Assembly: GCF_001632285.1 (NCBI RefSeq)
Contig: NZ_LWAH01000013.1
Coordinates: forward strand, 340,125-404,124
Direction of reading: 5' to 3'
DNA: 64,000 nucleotides
Source of the DNA: Moraxella catarrhalis
GTDB lineage: Bacteria > Pseudomonadota > Gammaproteobacteria > Pseudomonadales > Moraxellaceae
Notes under the pieces: model-generated
The model's input: only the letters and a program-made list of their open reading frames with translations
Database searches by the model: none
What the model was told of the DNA's origin: nothing
Shown: positions 17,980 through 26,853 of the stretch, one piece after another
Layout: each line of letters starts with the position of its first letter
How positions within the stretch are numbered: position 1 is the stretch's first letter
Translations under genes and position numbers: made by a program

Positions 17980-18972
17980 TTATCGTTGCCCTGACATCGC
18001 CATCGCCATCACTGCCATACGCACCGCAATGCCGTTATTGACTTGTTTTAAAATCACCGACTGACTGCCGTCTGCCACGCTTGATGCGATTTCAATACCA
18101 CGGTTCATGGGTCCTGGGTGCATGACCAGGGCATTGGGCTTGGCAAGTTTTAGCCGTTGTTCGGTGATGCCATACATTTTAAAATACTCAGAAGTTGATG
18201 GCAAAAGTGGTGAGCCGATGCGTTCATTTTGGATGCGTAAGCCAATAATCACATCAGCATCTGCCACGCCTTTATCAATGTCATCAAATACTAAGACGCC
18301 ATAGCGTTCAATGCCTTTTGGTAACAAAGTCTTGGGGGCGATGACACGAATATCACGCACCCCCAAAGTCGTCAAAGCCGAAATGTCCGAACGAGCCACA
18401 CGGCTGTGCTTGATGTCGCCAACAATCGCCACAGAAAGTTCATCAAAGGGCTTATCTGCTTCACGGTAAATGGTGAGCATGTCAAGCATTGCCTGCGTTG
18501 GGTGGGCGTGCCAGCCGTCGCCTGCGTTGATGATGGCAACATTGGGGGTAACCTCGGTCGCCATATAATGGGCCGCCCCACTGGCAGAATGACGCACCAC
18601 AAACATATCGGCACTCATCGCCTCCAAATTCCAAAGGGTATCACGCAAAGTCTCGCCTTTGTTGGTGCTTGAACGCGCGATGTCAAGGTTTAGCACATTA
18701 GCACCCAAGCGTTTTTGGGCGGCCTCAAAGGTGGTGCGAGTGCGTGTGGAATTTTCAAAAAACAGATTCATCACCGTCTTGCCTGACAGCTCTGTGGTGT
18801 TAATCAGCTTGCCATCTTCATCAAAATAACCCATCGCTTTATCAATAATCCCTTCAAGCTGTGGGCGTGTCAGTCCCTCCACACCGATAAAATGGCGTAT
18901 GCCAGCATCGTCATTGGGGATAAGCTGTGGGCGGACAAGGGTTTGATTTAGGCGGGCGGTGGTGGCGGTCAT
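17980..18972 (-). CDS. pyrB: Aspartate carbamoyltransferase catalytic chain PyrB
   Basis: Condenses carbamoyl phosphate and aspartate to carbamoyl aspartate, the committed step of pyrimidine synthesis. The carbamoyl-phosphate site is [13 protein letters not shown], with the conserved Lys in SSTNKGETL, the [12 protein letters not shown] block and MHPGPMNRG near the end. No pyrI regulatory chain is present. Together with the inactive PyrC' homologue it matches the class A aspartate transcarbamoylase of Pseudomonas, a PyrB6-PyrC'6 assembly. It is the first gene of the pyrB-Sel1-pyrC' group. Confidence 0.95.
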   Translation of the reverse strand: MTATTARLNQTLVRPQLIPNDDAGIRHFIGVEGLTRPQLEGIIDKAMGYFDEDGKLINTTELSGKTVMNLFFENSTRTRTTFEAAQKRLGANVLNLDIARSSTNKGETLRDTLWNLEAMSADMFVVRHSASGAAHYMATEVTPNVAIINAGDGWHAHPTQAMLDMLTIYREADKPFDELSVAIVGDIKHSRVARSDISALTTLGVRDIRVIAPKTLLPKGIERYGVLVFDDIDKGVADADVIIGLRIQNERIGSPLLPSTSEYFKMYGITEQRLKLAKPNALVMHPGPMNRGIEIASSVADGSQSVILKQVNNGIAVRMAVMAMAMSGQR

Positions 18973-19210
18973 GGGTTTTCCTTAGGTGCGTGCTTGTGCC
19001 GTGGCAAAATAAAATTAAGTCATTTTAACAAATTTTTCCCATTCAAAACAATATTGTTTTACAAAATAAACCCACAAAAATCCATACCAACAAGGCAACA
19101 CACAGACCATCAGATTTATGGTAAAATATGCCAAAAAATTATCACGGTCTGATTGGCTTAGTCTGCTGATTTGATGATGATAATTGTAAAGATATTTTTA
19201 AGGATATTTT

Positions 19211-20209
19211 ATGATGACATTAACCCAATATTTACAATCACACGCAAGTGATGAGCTTGCCAGCACGCTCGGCACTTTGGCAAACAGCAGTATCGCCATC
19301 AGTGCCTTACTTGATAAAGGGGCGTTGGCAGGCATCCACGGCGAAGCAGGTAACCAAAATATTCAAGGCGAAGCCCAAAAAAAACTCGATGTCATCGCCA
19401 ATAATTTACTCCTTGATGCCCTAACCAAGAACCCACACTGTGCAGGCGTTGCCTCCGAAGAGCTGGATGAAATTAGCCCTGCTCATGATGATGGAACATT
19501 ACTGGTCACTTTTGATCCGTTAGATGGCTCATCAAATATTGATATTAATATGACTGTGGGTACGATTTTTTCTATTTTGCCGTATCAGCGTGTGGGTAGC
19601 CAAGCCACCGAAGCCGACTTTTTACAAAAAGGTACTTCACAATTGGCAGCAGGCTATTTTATTTATGGTACCAGTACCATGCTGGCAATGACGCTGGGGC
19701 AAGGTGTCATCATGTTCAGTCTTGACCCAACGACACAAGAATACCTACTTATCGATAATCAAGTAAAAATTGATGAAAGTGCAGCAGAATACGCCATCAA
19801 TGCATCAAATTATCGCTATTGGCTAGACCCCATCAAAGAATATATCAATGGTTTGGTTGCAGGTGATATGGGTATCCGCAATAAAGATTATAATATGCGT
19901 TGGGTGGCAGCGATGATTGCAGATGTGCATCGTATTTTGATTCGTGGTGGGGTGTTTATGTATCCTTTTGACACCAAAATTGCAGGTAAGGCAGGTAAGC
20001 TGCGATTGATGTATGAAGCCAATCCGATGAGCTTTATCATTGAGCAAGCAGGCGGTGCAAGTACTGATGGCGTGGTACGCATTATGGACATTCAGCCTAG
20101 CCACATTCATCAGCGTATTCCTGTGGTACTTGGTGCCAAAGAAGAGGTTGATTATGTCAAAAATTTACATGCCAAAGCAGGTATCTTGGCAAATGGTGAG
20201 ATGGCATAA
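19211..20209 (+). CDS. fbp: Fructose-1,6-bisphosphatase class I
   Basis: Hydrolyses fructose-1,6-bisphosphate in gluconeogenesis. The metal site is visible in VASEELDE and [26 protein letters not shown] segments (Glu, Asp, Asp), the substrate block in the YRYWLDP region, and the C-terminal [22 protein letters not shown] motif is complete. At 332 residues it has the normal size. Gluconeogenesis is needed by an organism that grows on organic acids and amino acids, consistent with the hut and CitE-like genes nearby. ATG 19211 follows AAGGA; a second ATG is next to it. A strong hairpin follows the stop. Confidence 0.96.
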   Translation: MMTLTQYLQSHASDELASTLGTLANSSIAISALLDKGALAGIHGEAGNQNIQGEAQKKLDVIANNLLLDALTKNPHCAGVASEELDEISPAHDDGTLLVTFDPLDGSSNIDINMTVGTIFSILPYQRVGSQATEADFLQKGTSQLAAGYFIYGTSTMLAMTLGQGVIMFSLDPTTQEYLLIDNQVKIDESAAEYAINASNYRYWLDPIKEYINGLVAGDMGIRNKDYNMRWVAAMIADVHRILIRGGVFMYPFDTKIAGKAGKLRLMYEANPMSFIIEQAGGASTDGVVRIMDIQPSHIHQRIPVVLGAKEEVDYVKNLHAKAGILANGEMA

Positions 20210-20215
20210 CTCAAT

Positions 20216-20242
20216 CAAACGCCGCCACTGGTGCGGCGTTTG
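20216..20242 (+). terminator. GC-rich hairpin after fbp
   Basis: A perfect 10-bp stem (CAAACGCCGC / GCGGCGTTTG) with a 7-nt loop begins 7 bp after the fbp stop. The following bases (attcatcgg) are not a U-tract, so it may terminate weakly or protect the fbp mRNA 3' end. It separates fbp from the heptanucleotide tract. Confidence 0.6.
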
Positions 20243-20259
20243 ATTCATCGGCTTATGTT

Positions 20260-20320
20260 ATCATTTATCATTTATCATTTATCATTTATCATTTATCATT
20301 TATCATTTATCATTTATCAT
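20260..20320 (+). repeat. Heptanucleotide tandem repeat ATCATTT, 8.7 copies
   Basis: Eight perfect copies of ATCATTT followed by ATCAT, with no mismatch, end 6 bp before the ATG of the TrmH-like RNA methyltransferase. Every copy contains a TATCAT that resembles a sigma-70 -10 box. The tract is also in frame with an upstream ATG (20255) that reads SFIIYHL repeats into the methyltransferase; three units make seven codons. Long perfect tracts like this change copy number by slipped-strand mispairing. Confidence 0.95.
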
Positions 20321-20326
20321 ACAATT

Positions 20327-21103
20327 ATGACCATCACCTCTAAAGATAACCCCATCATCAAACACACTCACGCTCTACTTGGCCATCATCGCACTCGCAA
20401 AAAAAGCAGGCAAACGGTTATCGAGGGCGTGCATTTGGTGGAAGCCTACCTTAAACAAATGCCAGCCGTCCACAGGCTTATTGTCTCAGAATCTGCCACG
20501 GTTCATGATGAGGTTTTACCGTTATTATCCCAAATTGACCCCAAACAAATCACCATCATCAGCGATACTTTATACCAACAAATACGCACGCTGGGTGAAA
20601 GTATCAGTGTCATGGCTGTGATTGATATTCCTCATCAGTCATTACCAACAATCAGCGGTGACTGCTTAATTCTTGATGGCTTGCAGGATTTGGGTAATAT
20701 CGGCACACTATTACGAACTGCCTCAGCGGTTGGTATTCAGACAGTCATCACCTCGCCTAATACTGCTCATTTGTGGTCACCCAAATGCCTGCGTGCAGGT
20801 ATGGGTGCTCATTTTTCAATATCAATTTATGAACATATCGCTGTTAATGAGATTTTACAAAAGCTAAAAACGCCGTTATATGCGACAAGTTCACATACAA
20901 ATAAAGTGATCTATGACCATGATTTAACCAGCCCCATCGCTTGGGTGCTAGGACACGAAGGTCAAGGCGTGCGTGATGAATTTTTAAACAACGCAATACC
21001 CATCGCCTTACCACAACCAGGCGGACAAGAAAGCCTAAATGTTGGTATTGCAGGTTCGGTATGTTTTTATGAAATGTTGCGTCAGCGTCATTATCTTGTA
21101 TGA
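20327..21103 (+). CDS. TrmH/SpoU family RNA 2'-O-methyltransferase
   Basis: A SPOUT-class methyltransferase of 258 residues. An N-terminal L30e-like RNA-binding part (NPIIKHTHALLGHHRTRKK, QTVIEGVHLVEAYL) precedes the trefoil-knot domain. Motif 1 is LGNIGTLLRTAS with the catalytic Arg, motif 2 is LGHEGQGVRDEF and motif 3 is ESLNVGIAGSVCFYE. Relatives modify 23S rRNA (RlmB, TsnR-like) or tRNA; the target here is unknown. I chose ATG 20327, just after the heptanucleotide tract, because the protein family begins there. An upstream in-frame start would add a repetitive tail. No clear ribosome site precedes either start. Confidence 0.88.
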   Translation: MTITSKDNPIIKHTHALLGHHRTRKKSRQTVIEGVHLVEAYLKQMPAVHRLIVSESATVHDEVLPLLSQIDPKQITIISDTLYQQIRTLGESISVMAVIDIPHQSLPTISGDCLILDGLQDLGNIGTLLRTASAVGIQTVITSPNTAHLWSPKCLRAGMGAHFSISIYEHIAVNEILQKLKTPLYATSSHTNKVIYDHDLTSPIAWVLGHEGQGVRDEFLNNAIPIALPQPGGQESLNVGIAGSVCFYEMLRQRHYLV

Positions 21104-21273
21104 TGGTTAAACGCCATAGCCATGCTTAATCACATTGTTTAAACGATGATAAAACTTAATAATTGATTTAATTTTCATCTAAAAACAACCCTTTTATTTT
21201 TATAAATTTTTAATAAACTTTTTAAAGTATTAATCGATTATCAAGCGTAGCATGCCCCAAAAACTTATGCATC

Positions 21274-21308
21274 AAAAAAAAGCACCCAATCAATTTGGAT
21301 GCTTTTTT
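21274..21308. terminator. Bidirectional terminator between the RNA methyltransferase and etfA
   Basis: A stem of AAAAAGCA-CCCAA against TTGGA-TGCTTTTT, with A-tract on the left and T-tract on the right, lies between two convergent genes. It can serve both strands. Confidence 0.7.
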
Positions 21309-21368
21309 GGATACAAATTTTGGATACAAGTCATCAACTGTGTCCATATCAATGATTGATCGCTTAGC

Positions 21369-22298
21369 TCATAGCTTGTCAATCAGTTCAGGCACGACAT
21401 CAAACAAATCACCTTCTAAGAAATAATCAGCCACCGATGCAATGGGCGACTCTGGGTCGTTGTTGATCGCCACGATGGTTTTTGAATCCTTCATGCCTGC
21501 TAAATGCTGAATCGCCCCTGAAATACCGATGGCAATGTACAAATTAGGTGCAACGATTTTACCAGTTTGTCCCACTTGCATATCATTAGGTACAAAACCT
21601 GCATCAACAGCAGCACGACTGGCACCAACCGCAGCACCCAGCTTATCAGCCAAAGGCTCAATGTATTTGGTGAAATTCTCACCACTTGCCAATGCTCGAC
21701 CACCTGAAACGACAATGTTGGCTGAGGTCAGCTCTGGGCGGTCAGTTTTGGCAAGCTCTTCTTTCACAAAACTTGATTTATCGGTATCTTCGGCAATACC
21801 CACCGCTTCAATAGAAGCACTGCCCGTCAATTCTGCTGGCTCAAATGCTGTACCACGCACTGACACCACGACCACATTTTCACTTGATTTGACTGTAGCG
21901 ATTGCGTTACCAGCATAAATTGGACGCTCAAAAGTATTGGCATCTATGACGGCAGTGATGTCTGATACCATGCTGACATCTAACAGTGCCGCCACTCGTG
22001 GCAAAAAGTTCTTGCCAGTGGTGGTTGCAGGGGCAACAACATGGCTATAATCAGTTGCCAAAGCCTTGACCAGCAACGAGATATTTTCTGCCAGCTGATT
22101 GGTATAAGCGGCATTATCTGCCACCAAAACCTTGCTCACACCTGCTACCTTGGCGGCTTCTTGTGCCACAGCTTGGCAATCAGCACCTGCTACCAAAAGA
22201 TGTACATCACTGCCCATTTGCACAGCTGCGGTAACAGTTGCAAGGGTTGCTGGCTTTAATTCTTTATTATCATGTTCTGCATATACTAAAATTGTCAT
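21369..22298 (-). CDS. etfA: Electron transfer flavoprotein alpha subunit EtfA
   Basis: The FAD-carrying subunit of ETF, which accepts electrons from acyl-CoA and other dehydrogenases and passes them to ETF-quinone oxidoreductase. The C-terminal FAD domain is clear: VVSGGRALASGENF, SRAAVDAGFVPNDMQVGQTGKIVAPNLYIAIGISGAIQH-type region and VAINNDPESPIASVADYFLEGDLF. Its 309 residues are normal. It is encoded 38 bp after etfB in the same orientation. No acyl-CoA dehydrogenase or ETF-QO gene is in the window. Confidence 0.96.
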   Translation of the reverse strand: MTILVYAEHDNKELKPATLATVTAAVQMGSDVHLLVAGADCQAVAQEAAKVAGVSKVLVADNAAYTNQLAENISLLVKALATDYSHVVAPATTTGKNFLPRVAALLDVSMVSDITAVIDANTFERPIYAGNAIATVKSSENVVVVSVRGTAFEPAELTGSASIEAVGIAEDTDKSSFVKEELAKTDRPELTSANIVVSGGRALASGENFTKYIEPLADKLGAAVGASRAAVDAGFVPNDMQVGQTGKIVAPNLYIAIGISGAIQHLAGMKDSKTIVAINNDPESPIASVADYFLEGDLFDVVPELIDKL

Positions 22299-22336
22299 AA
22301 TTTTTATCCTTAAGCTTTATCGATTTATCATGGGTA

Positions 22337-23086
22337 TTAAATAACACGCGCTTCATTTTTTAGCTTGTCAATCAACTCATCAACGGATGACACTTTAACG
22401 CCTGCCGAACGCTCTTTTGGTGCAGATACTTTGATGGTTTCAAGCTTAGCGTTCATTTCCACCCCAAAATCTGCAGGAGATTTGGTATCAAGGGGTTTTT
22501 TCTTGGCTGCCATGATATTTGGCAACTTAGGAAAACGAGGTTCATTCAAACGCAAGTCAGTTGTAATCACTACAGGCAATGGTAATGCCACCGTTTGTAA
22601 ACCGCCATCAATTTCACGAGTCACATGCACTTTATCGCCTTCAACAACCACCTCTGATGCAAATGTGCCTTGACCCACACCCATTAAGGCGGCAAGCATT
22701 TGCCCTGTTTGGTTATTATCATCATCAATGGCCTGTTTACCCAGTAGTACAATCTGCACACCTTCAGCTTCTGCCACACCTTTTAGGATTTTGGCGACTT
22801 GTAATGGCTGTGCTTTGGCGTCTGTTTCAACCAAAATACCACGGTCAGCACCCAATGCCAATGCTGAGCGAATTTGCTCTGATGATTGGCTCGTGCCAAT
22901 AGAAACTGCAATAATCTCACTGGCGACACCTTTTTCTTTTAGGCGAACCGCCTCTTCAATGGCGATTTCACAAAATGGATTAACGCTCATCTTAGCATTA
23001 GCAAGCTCAACGCCTGATTCATCGGCTTTGACACGCACTTTAACATTATGGTCAACAACACGCTTGACTGCGACTAATATTTTCAT
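22337..23086 (-). CDS. etfB: Electron transfer flavoprotein beta subunit EtfB
   Basis: The AMP-binding subunit of ETF, partner of EtfA. The start [19 protein letters not shown] at ATG 23086 follows a good AGAGGA; the longer frame upstream lacks family similarity. The region [23 protein letters not shown] and the block around [15 protein letters not shown] are typical, as are the [13 protein letters not shown] nucleotide site and [19 protein letters not shown] segment. The protein has 249 residues. It is the first gene of etfBA. A 19-bp duplication lies in its leader. Confidence 0.95.
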   Translation of the reverse strand: MKILVAVKRVVDHNVKVRVKADESGVELANAKMSVNPFCEIAIEEAVRLKEKGVASEIIAVSIGTSQSSEQIRSALALGADRGILVETDAKAQPLQVAKILKGVAEAEGVQIVLLGKQAIDDDNNQTGQMLAALMGVGQGTFASEVVVEGDKVHVTREIDGGLQTVALPLPVVITTDLRLNEPRFPKLPNIMAAKKKPLDTKSPADFGVEMNAKLETIKVSAPKERSAGVKVSSVDELIDKLKNEARVI

Positions 23087-23108
23087 AAAATCCTCTTTTT
23101 TATCACTT

Positions 23109-23146
23109 GTTTTGGGTAAATAAAATAGTTTTGGGTAAATAAAATA
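23109..23146. repeat. 19-bp perfect tandem duplication in the etfB leader
   Basis: The 19-bp sequence starting GTTTTGGGTAAAT occurs twice head to tail without mismatch, 22-60 bp upstream of the etfB start. On the coding strand each copy contains TATTTTATTTAC, which resembles a -10 region. A promoter or leader duplication is inferred. Confidence 0.85.
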
Positions 23147-23359
23147 AAAACATACTCCCCAATACAATACACATTCCACGCAGGTTTGTAAACCATAGAA
23201 CGCAAATTTTCACTCAAAAAATATCAACTTTGACCAATGGGTCATTTTTGTAACAATATTTTACCCATTTCACCATCACACCAACATATTTTTAGGCATT
23301 CATTGCTTAGGTTCGGGGATTTACATGATACAATGACCTTTTTGTCTGTGCGGTTGGTT

Positions 23360-24250
23360 ATGGCTGTATTTCATTGCTTATCTGATAAACAACAAGGCTA
23401 TCTGTTTACCTTTATCACCATGTGCATTTGGGGTGCTTTTGGGCTAATGGCTCGCATGAATGCCTATTGGCATATTCAGATTTGGGATGTGTTGCTTTTG
23501 CGATTTGGTATCGCTGCTGCTGTACTTTTACCCATTTTATGGTGGAAAAAAGATTATCAATTTTTGTTTGATTTTAAACTGCTGATATTGGCTCTAGTAG
23601 GCAGTATTGGGTATTGTATCTTTGTTTATAACGGATTTTTTTATGCACCTGTGGCACATGGCGTGGTTTTTTTAAATGGTACATTTCCGCTATTTGCCGC
23701 TCTTATTGGCTATATAATGCTAAGGTCGCCCATCGACCGACAAACAGGCATCGGCTTATCAATCATCGTGATGACTTTACTTTTAATGACCATCAGCATA
23801 ATCATTGGCGATGGGTATTTTGGGCGTGGCGATTTGATGTTTATTACCAGTGGTTTATGCTGGGGCTTGTTTTCGGTATTGCTTCGTAAGTGGAGCTTTT
23901 CGGCATGGCATATCATGTGCGGCGTTGCGATTTGGTCGGCAGTCATCTATTCGCTGATTTATGCCATATTTATCACGCCTGCTTTTCATACCGCCACACC
24001 TACGCATTTGGCAATTCAGGGTATTTTTCATGGTATCTTTGTGGTCATTATTGCCACATTAACTTATGCCGAAGCTGTCGCAAAAATTGGTATCTTCAAA
24101 GCAGGTAGTATCGCCAACTTAGCACCCTTTATTGCCAGTATCATTGCAGTACCACTACTTGGCGAGATGCTAAATACGACCTTAGTTATGGGTTTAATTG
24201 GCATGGCAATCGGTGCGTTACAGCCTTGGCGTTGGTTTATTGGGCGTTAA
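23360..24250 (+). CDS. EamA/DMT superfamily permease
   Basis: A 296-residue inner-membrane protein with about ten hydrophobic helices in two five-helix halves, the layout of EamA-type drug/metabolite transporters. Recognisable segments are the first helix (FTFITMCIWGAFGLMAR), FLNGTFPLFAALIGYIMLRSP at the end of the first half, and LAPFIASIIAVPLLGEML near the end of the second. Substrates of the family vary (amino acids, nucleotide derivatives, drugs) and cannot be predicted. ATG 23360 is preferred; ATG 23333 would add nine residues. It is divergent from etfB and convergent with hutI. Confidence 0.82.
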   Translation: MAVFHCLSDKQQGYLFTFITMCIWGAFGLMARMNAYWHIQIWDVLLLRFGIAAAVLLPILWWKKDYQFLFDFKLLILALVGSIGYCIFVYNGFFYAPVAHGVVFLNGTFPLFAALIGYIMLRSPIDRQTGIGLSIIVMTLLLMTISIIIGDGYFGRGDLMFITSGLCWGLFSVLLRKWSFSAWHIMCGVAIWSAVIYSLIYAIFITPAFHTATPTHLAIQGIFHGIFVVIIATLTYAEAVAKIGIFKAGSIANLAPFIASIIAVPLLGEMLNTTLVMGLIGMAIGALQPWRWFIGR

Positions 24251-24272
24251 TCGTATCAATCTGACCACCCAC

Positions 24273-25538
24273 CTAAATCACATCAACACACTTATTTTGC
24301 CCAATCAAATAACTTAAATCCGCAGGACGCTCAATGTCCCAAAGGGCAATGTCCGCATCATAACCAATGGCAATTTTGCCTTTACTGTCTTGCAATCCCA
24401 ACGCTTTGGCGGCGTTTAATGTTGTGCCTGCCAGTACCTCTTCTGGCGTGAGCTGAAATAAGGTACACGCCATGTTCATCGCCAGCAAAATAGAAGTAGA
24501 CGGCGATGTTCCGGGGTTGCAGTCGGTGGATATTGCCATAGATACGCCTTGCTGTCGCATTTTGTCAATCGGAGGTAATTGCGTTTCTTTTAACACATAA
24601 AATGCCGTTGGCAGTAGCACGCCCACCGTACCTGATTGTGCCATGCGTTGAATGCTATCATCGCTTAGGTATTCAATATGGTCAGCAGACAAACCATCAA
24701 AACTTGCCACCAACGCCCCACCACTCATATCGCTTAATTGTTCGGCGTGTAATTTGACAGGCAATCCCAACGATTGAGCAACCTCAAAGACTTTTTTTAC
24801 CTGCTGTTTGTTAAAGGCGATGTTTTCACAAAACGCATCTACCGCATCGACCAAACCCTCTTGATGCAAAATTGGCAACCACTCACAGACTTTATCAATA
24901 TAAGCATCGTTTTGGGCATTGCCGTCATCGTCTTTATACTCCGGCGGTGTGGCGTGAGCTGCCAAATAGGTGGTTTTGACCGTGATGCCATAATCTTGTC
25001 CAAGCTTGCGAGCAACTTGCAACATTTTGCGTTCGTTTTGCAAATCCAGCCCATAGCCTGATTTGATTTCAATGGTTTTTACCCCTTCAGCAAGCAATGC
25101 TTTTAGGCGTTTTTCACTTTGGGCGTATAATTCATCAAAGCTGGCTTGGCGTGTGGCATTGACGGTTGAGATGATGCCACCGCCATTTTTGGCGATTTGT
25201 TCATAACTTACCCCTGTTAGCCGTGCTTCAAACTCATCACTGCGGTTGCCTGCATACACCAAATGGGTGTGGCAATCAATCAAGGCTGGGGTAAGCCATT
25301 TGCCTTGAGCGTCAATCAACCTATCAGCGGTGAATGACGATGCATCATCATGATGGCCTATCCATGTAATTTTGCCATCATTGATGCCAATGGCATGATT
25401 GGTCAGTTGCCCATAGGGCGTTGCCGTCTTGGTTGTTTGATTGCTTTGATTACTTTGATTATCAAGATGAAAGCCAAAATCGCTGTTCATGGTGGCGATA
25501 TTGGCATGGGTGATTAATAAGTCAAAATGTGTTTTCAT
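24273..25538 (-). CDS. hutI: Imidazolonepropionase HutI
   Basis: Third enzyme of histidine breakdown: opens 4-imidazolone-5-propanoate to N-formimidoyl-glutamate. Amidohydrolase features are present: the zinc-binding His pair in LIDCHTHLVYAGNRSDEF, GIISTVNATRQA, the HAEQLSD block, SADHIEYLSDD and the STDCNPGTSP segment with the conserved Asp. About 421 residues. Start codons at 25568, 25541 and 25538 are all possible; I prefer MKTHFDLL at 25538. It is the last gene of hutU-hutH-hutG-hutI and is convergent with the DMT permease. Confidence 0.94.
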   Translation of the reverse strand: MKTHFDLLITHANIATMNSDFGFHLDNQSNQSNQTTKTATPYGQLTNHAIGINDGKITWIGHHDDASSFTADRLIDAQGKWLTPALIDCHTHLVYAGNRSDEFEARLTGVSYEQIAKNGGGIISTVNATRQASFDELYAQSEKRLKALLAEGVKTIEIKSGYGLDLQNERKMLQVARKLGQDYGITVKTTYLAAHATPPEYKDDDGNAQNDAYIDKVCEWLPILHQEGLVDAVDAFCENIAFNKQQVKKVFEVAQSLGLPVKLHAEQLSDMSGGALVASFDGLSADHIEYLSDDSIQRMAQSGTVGVLLPTAFYVLKETQLPPIDKMRQQGVSMAISTDCNPGTSPSTSILLAMNMACTLFQLTPEEVLAGTTLNAAKALGLQDSKGKIAIGYDADIALWDIERPADLSYLIGQNKCVDVI

Positions 25539-25669
25539 CATGGTATTTTTCATGGTTTTATCATACATAACAAATGGTTAAATTTAACATTGTGTTAACA
25601 CTGTGCTTGATTTAAAACAATTTAAAACACTGTGCTAGAAATGTGCTTGATTTGGCAATTAGGTCTGAT

Positions 25670-26743
25670 TTATCTAGACAATGGCAATGATTTGAACGGT
25701 GATGATGATAAAACCGCTTCAACCATCACCGCCAATAAACGACCAGCAACTTTTAACCCACGCCCATCAATGTCATATTTTGGTGACACTTCTGCCATGT
25801 CAATCACCTTAACTTTGCCTGTATTGATAATCAGCAAAACACAACGCTCAACAAAATCAAGGCTTAAGCCTTTAGCCGCCACCGCACTCACCGCAGGCAT
25901 GACAGAACCTGCCAAACAGTCCATATCAATGGTCAAATAAATCACATCTAGCGGCGCAATAAACGCCAAAATTTTTTGTTCAATCGCTTGCCAATCAAGG
26001 CGATGGCAATCATCATCACCAATCACACTCACCCCCAAATCAAAGGCTTGCTCATATAAACTGGCGGTGTTGCTAAACTGACTGATGCCTATGCACAAAT
26101 AATGAAATGGCTGCTCTTTTATGTCCAAATGCTCAGCAATTTGGCGAAACGGTGTGCCAGAAGTGGCGTATTGGTCTTGACGCAAATCAAAATGGGCATC
26201 TAAATTGATGATGCCAATGTTTGCCAAAGGCGTGGGGGCGACTGCCATGTGTTGCCACAAGCCTAAAAACGACCCCCAAGCGATTTCATGCCCACCGCCC
26301 AAACCAATCGGCAAGGCATTGGCGTTTAGCACCGTGCTGATTTTATCAGCATAATCTTGTTGAGCAATTTCTAACAAATTGGGGCAAATTGTGTCATCAT
26401 CATCACAGACAACATTGCCTGCATCGGTCACGATGCCCGCCATTGATTGAAAGGCTTGTTGTGTTTGATATGAAATTGGTAATTTGGCAAAACTGCTTTT
26501 AATGGCATCAGGGGCATGCTTAGCCCCAATGCGTCCTTGGTTGCGGTTCACCCCTTGGTCGCAAGCAAATCCAATTAGGGCAATTTTTGGCTGGTTTTTT
26601 TGATTGTTTTTTCGATTAAGAGCATCATCAAACGCTTGAATGTACTGATACCAATAGCAAGCTTTGTCATTTTCAAAAGGTTCTGCCCTGCCTGTGTATG
26701 CCTTAAAATCAGGGGCTTGATGATAAACATTGGGGGGTGTCAT
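25670..26743 (-). CDS. hutG: Formimidoylglutamase HutG
   Basis: A ureohydrolase of the arginase family that hydrolyses N-formimidoyl-L-glutamate to glutamate and formamide. Manganese ligands appear in the expected order: His in LGGGHEIAWG, the NLDAHFDLR triad (Asp, His, Asp) and the two Asp of TIDMDCLAG. There is no hutF gene nearby, so the direct HutG route is indicated. The start follows AGGAAA. It lies 110 bp downstream of hutH and about 100 bp upstream of hutI. The 357-residue length is slightly above usual owing to an Asn/Gln/Lys-rich insert near residue 45. Confidence 0.93.
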   Translation of the reverse strand: MTPPNVYHQAPDFKAYTGRAEPFENDKACYWYQYIQAFDDALNRKNNQKNQPKIALIGFACDQGVNRNQGRIGAKHAPDAIKSSFAKLPISYQTQQAFQSMAGIVTDAGNVVCDDDDTICPNLLEIAQQDYADKISTVLNANALPIGLGGGHEIAWGSFLGLWQHMAVAPTPLANIGIINLDAHFDLRQDQYATSGTPFRQIAEHLDIKEQPFHYLCIGISQFSNTASLYEQAFDLGVSVIGDDDCHRLDWQAIEQKILAFIAPLDVIYLTIDMDCLAGSVMPAVSAVAAKGLSLDFVERCVLLIINTGKVKVIDMAEVSPKYDIDGRGLKVAGRLLAVMVEAVLSSSPFKSLPLSR

Positions 26744-26853
26744 AATGATTTCCTAACCTATAAAGCTTGAATGGTTCTTTCATAAAAGGACATTGAATCA
26801 TTTCCCTTTATGAAAAAACACAGACATGACAACATGACAGACACACATTGATG

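Noticed and set aside
20231..20326. N-terminal extension of the RNA methyltransferase reading SFIIYHL repeats
   Set aside because: The extension is only the translation of the heptanucleotide tract; the protein family begins at ATG 20327. It is kept as a possible alternative start in the finding, not as the annotated protein.
23237..23359. Longer N-terminus of the DMT permease
   Set aside because: The first 41 codons are not hydrophobic and have no family similarity; the first helix follows ATG 23360.
25590..25665. Imperfect direct repeats (TGTGCTTGATTT) between hutG and hutI
   Set aside because: Two copies are present but short and irregular, with no clear operator symmetry; too weak to call a regulatory site.
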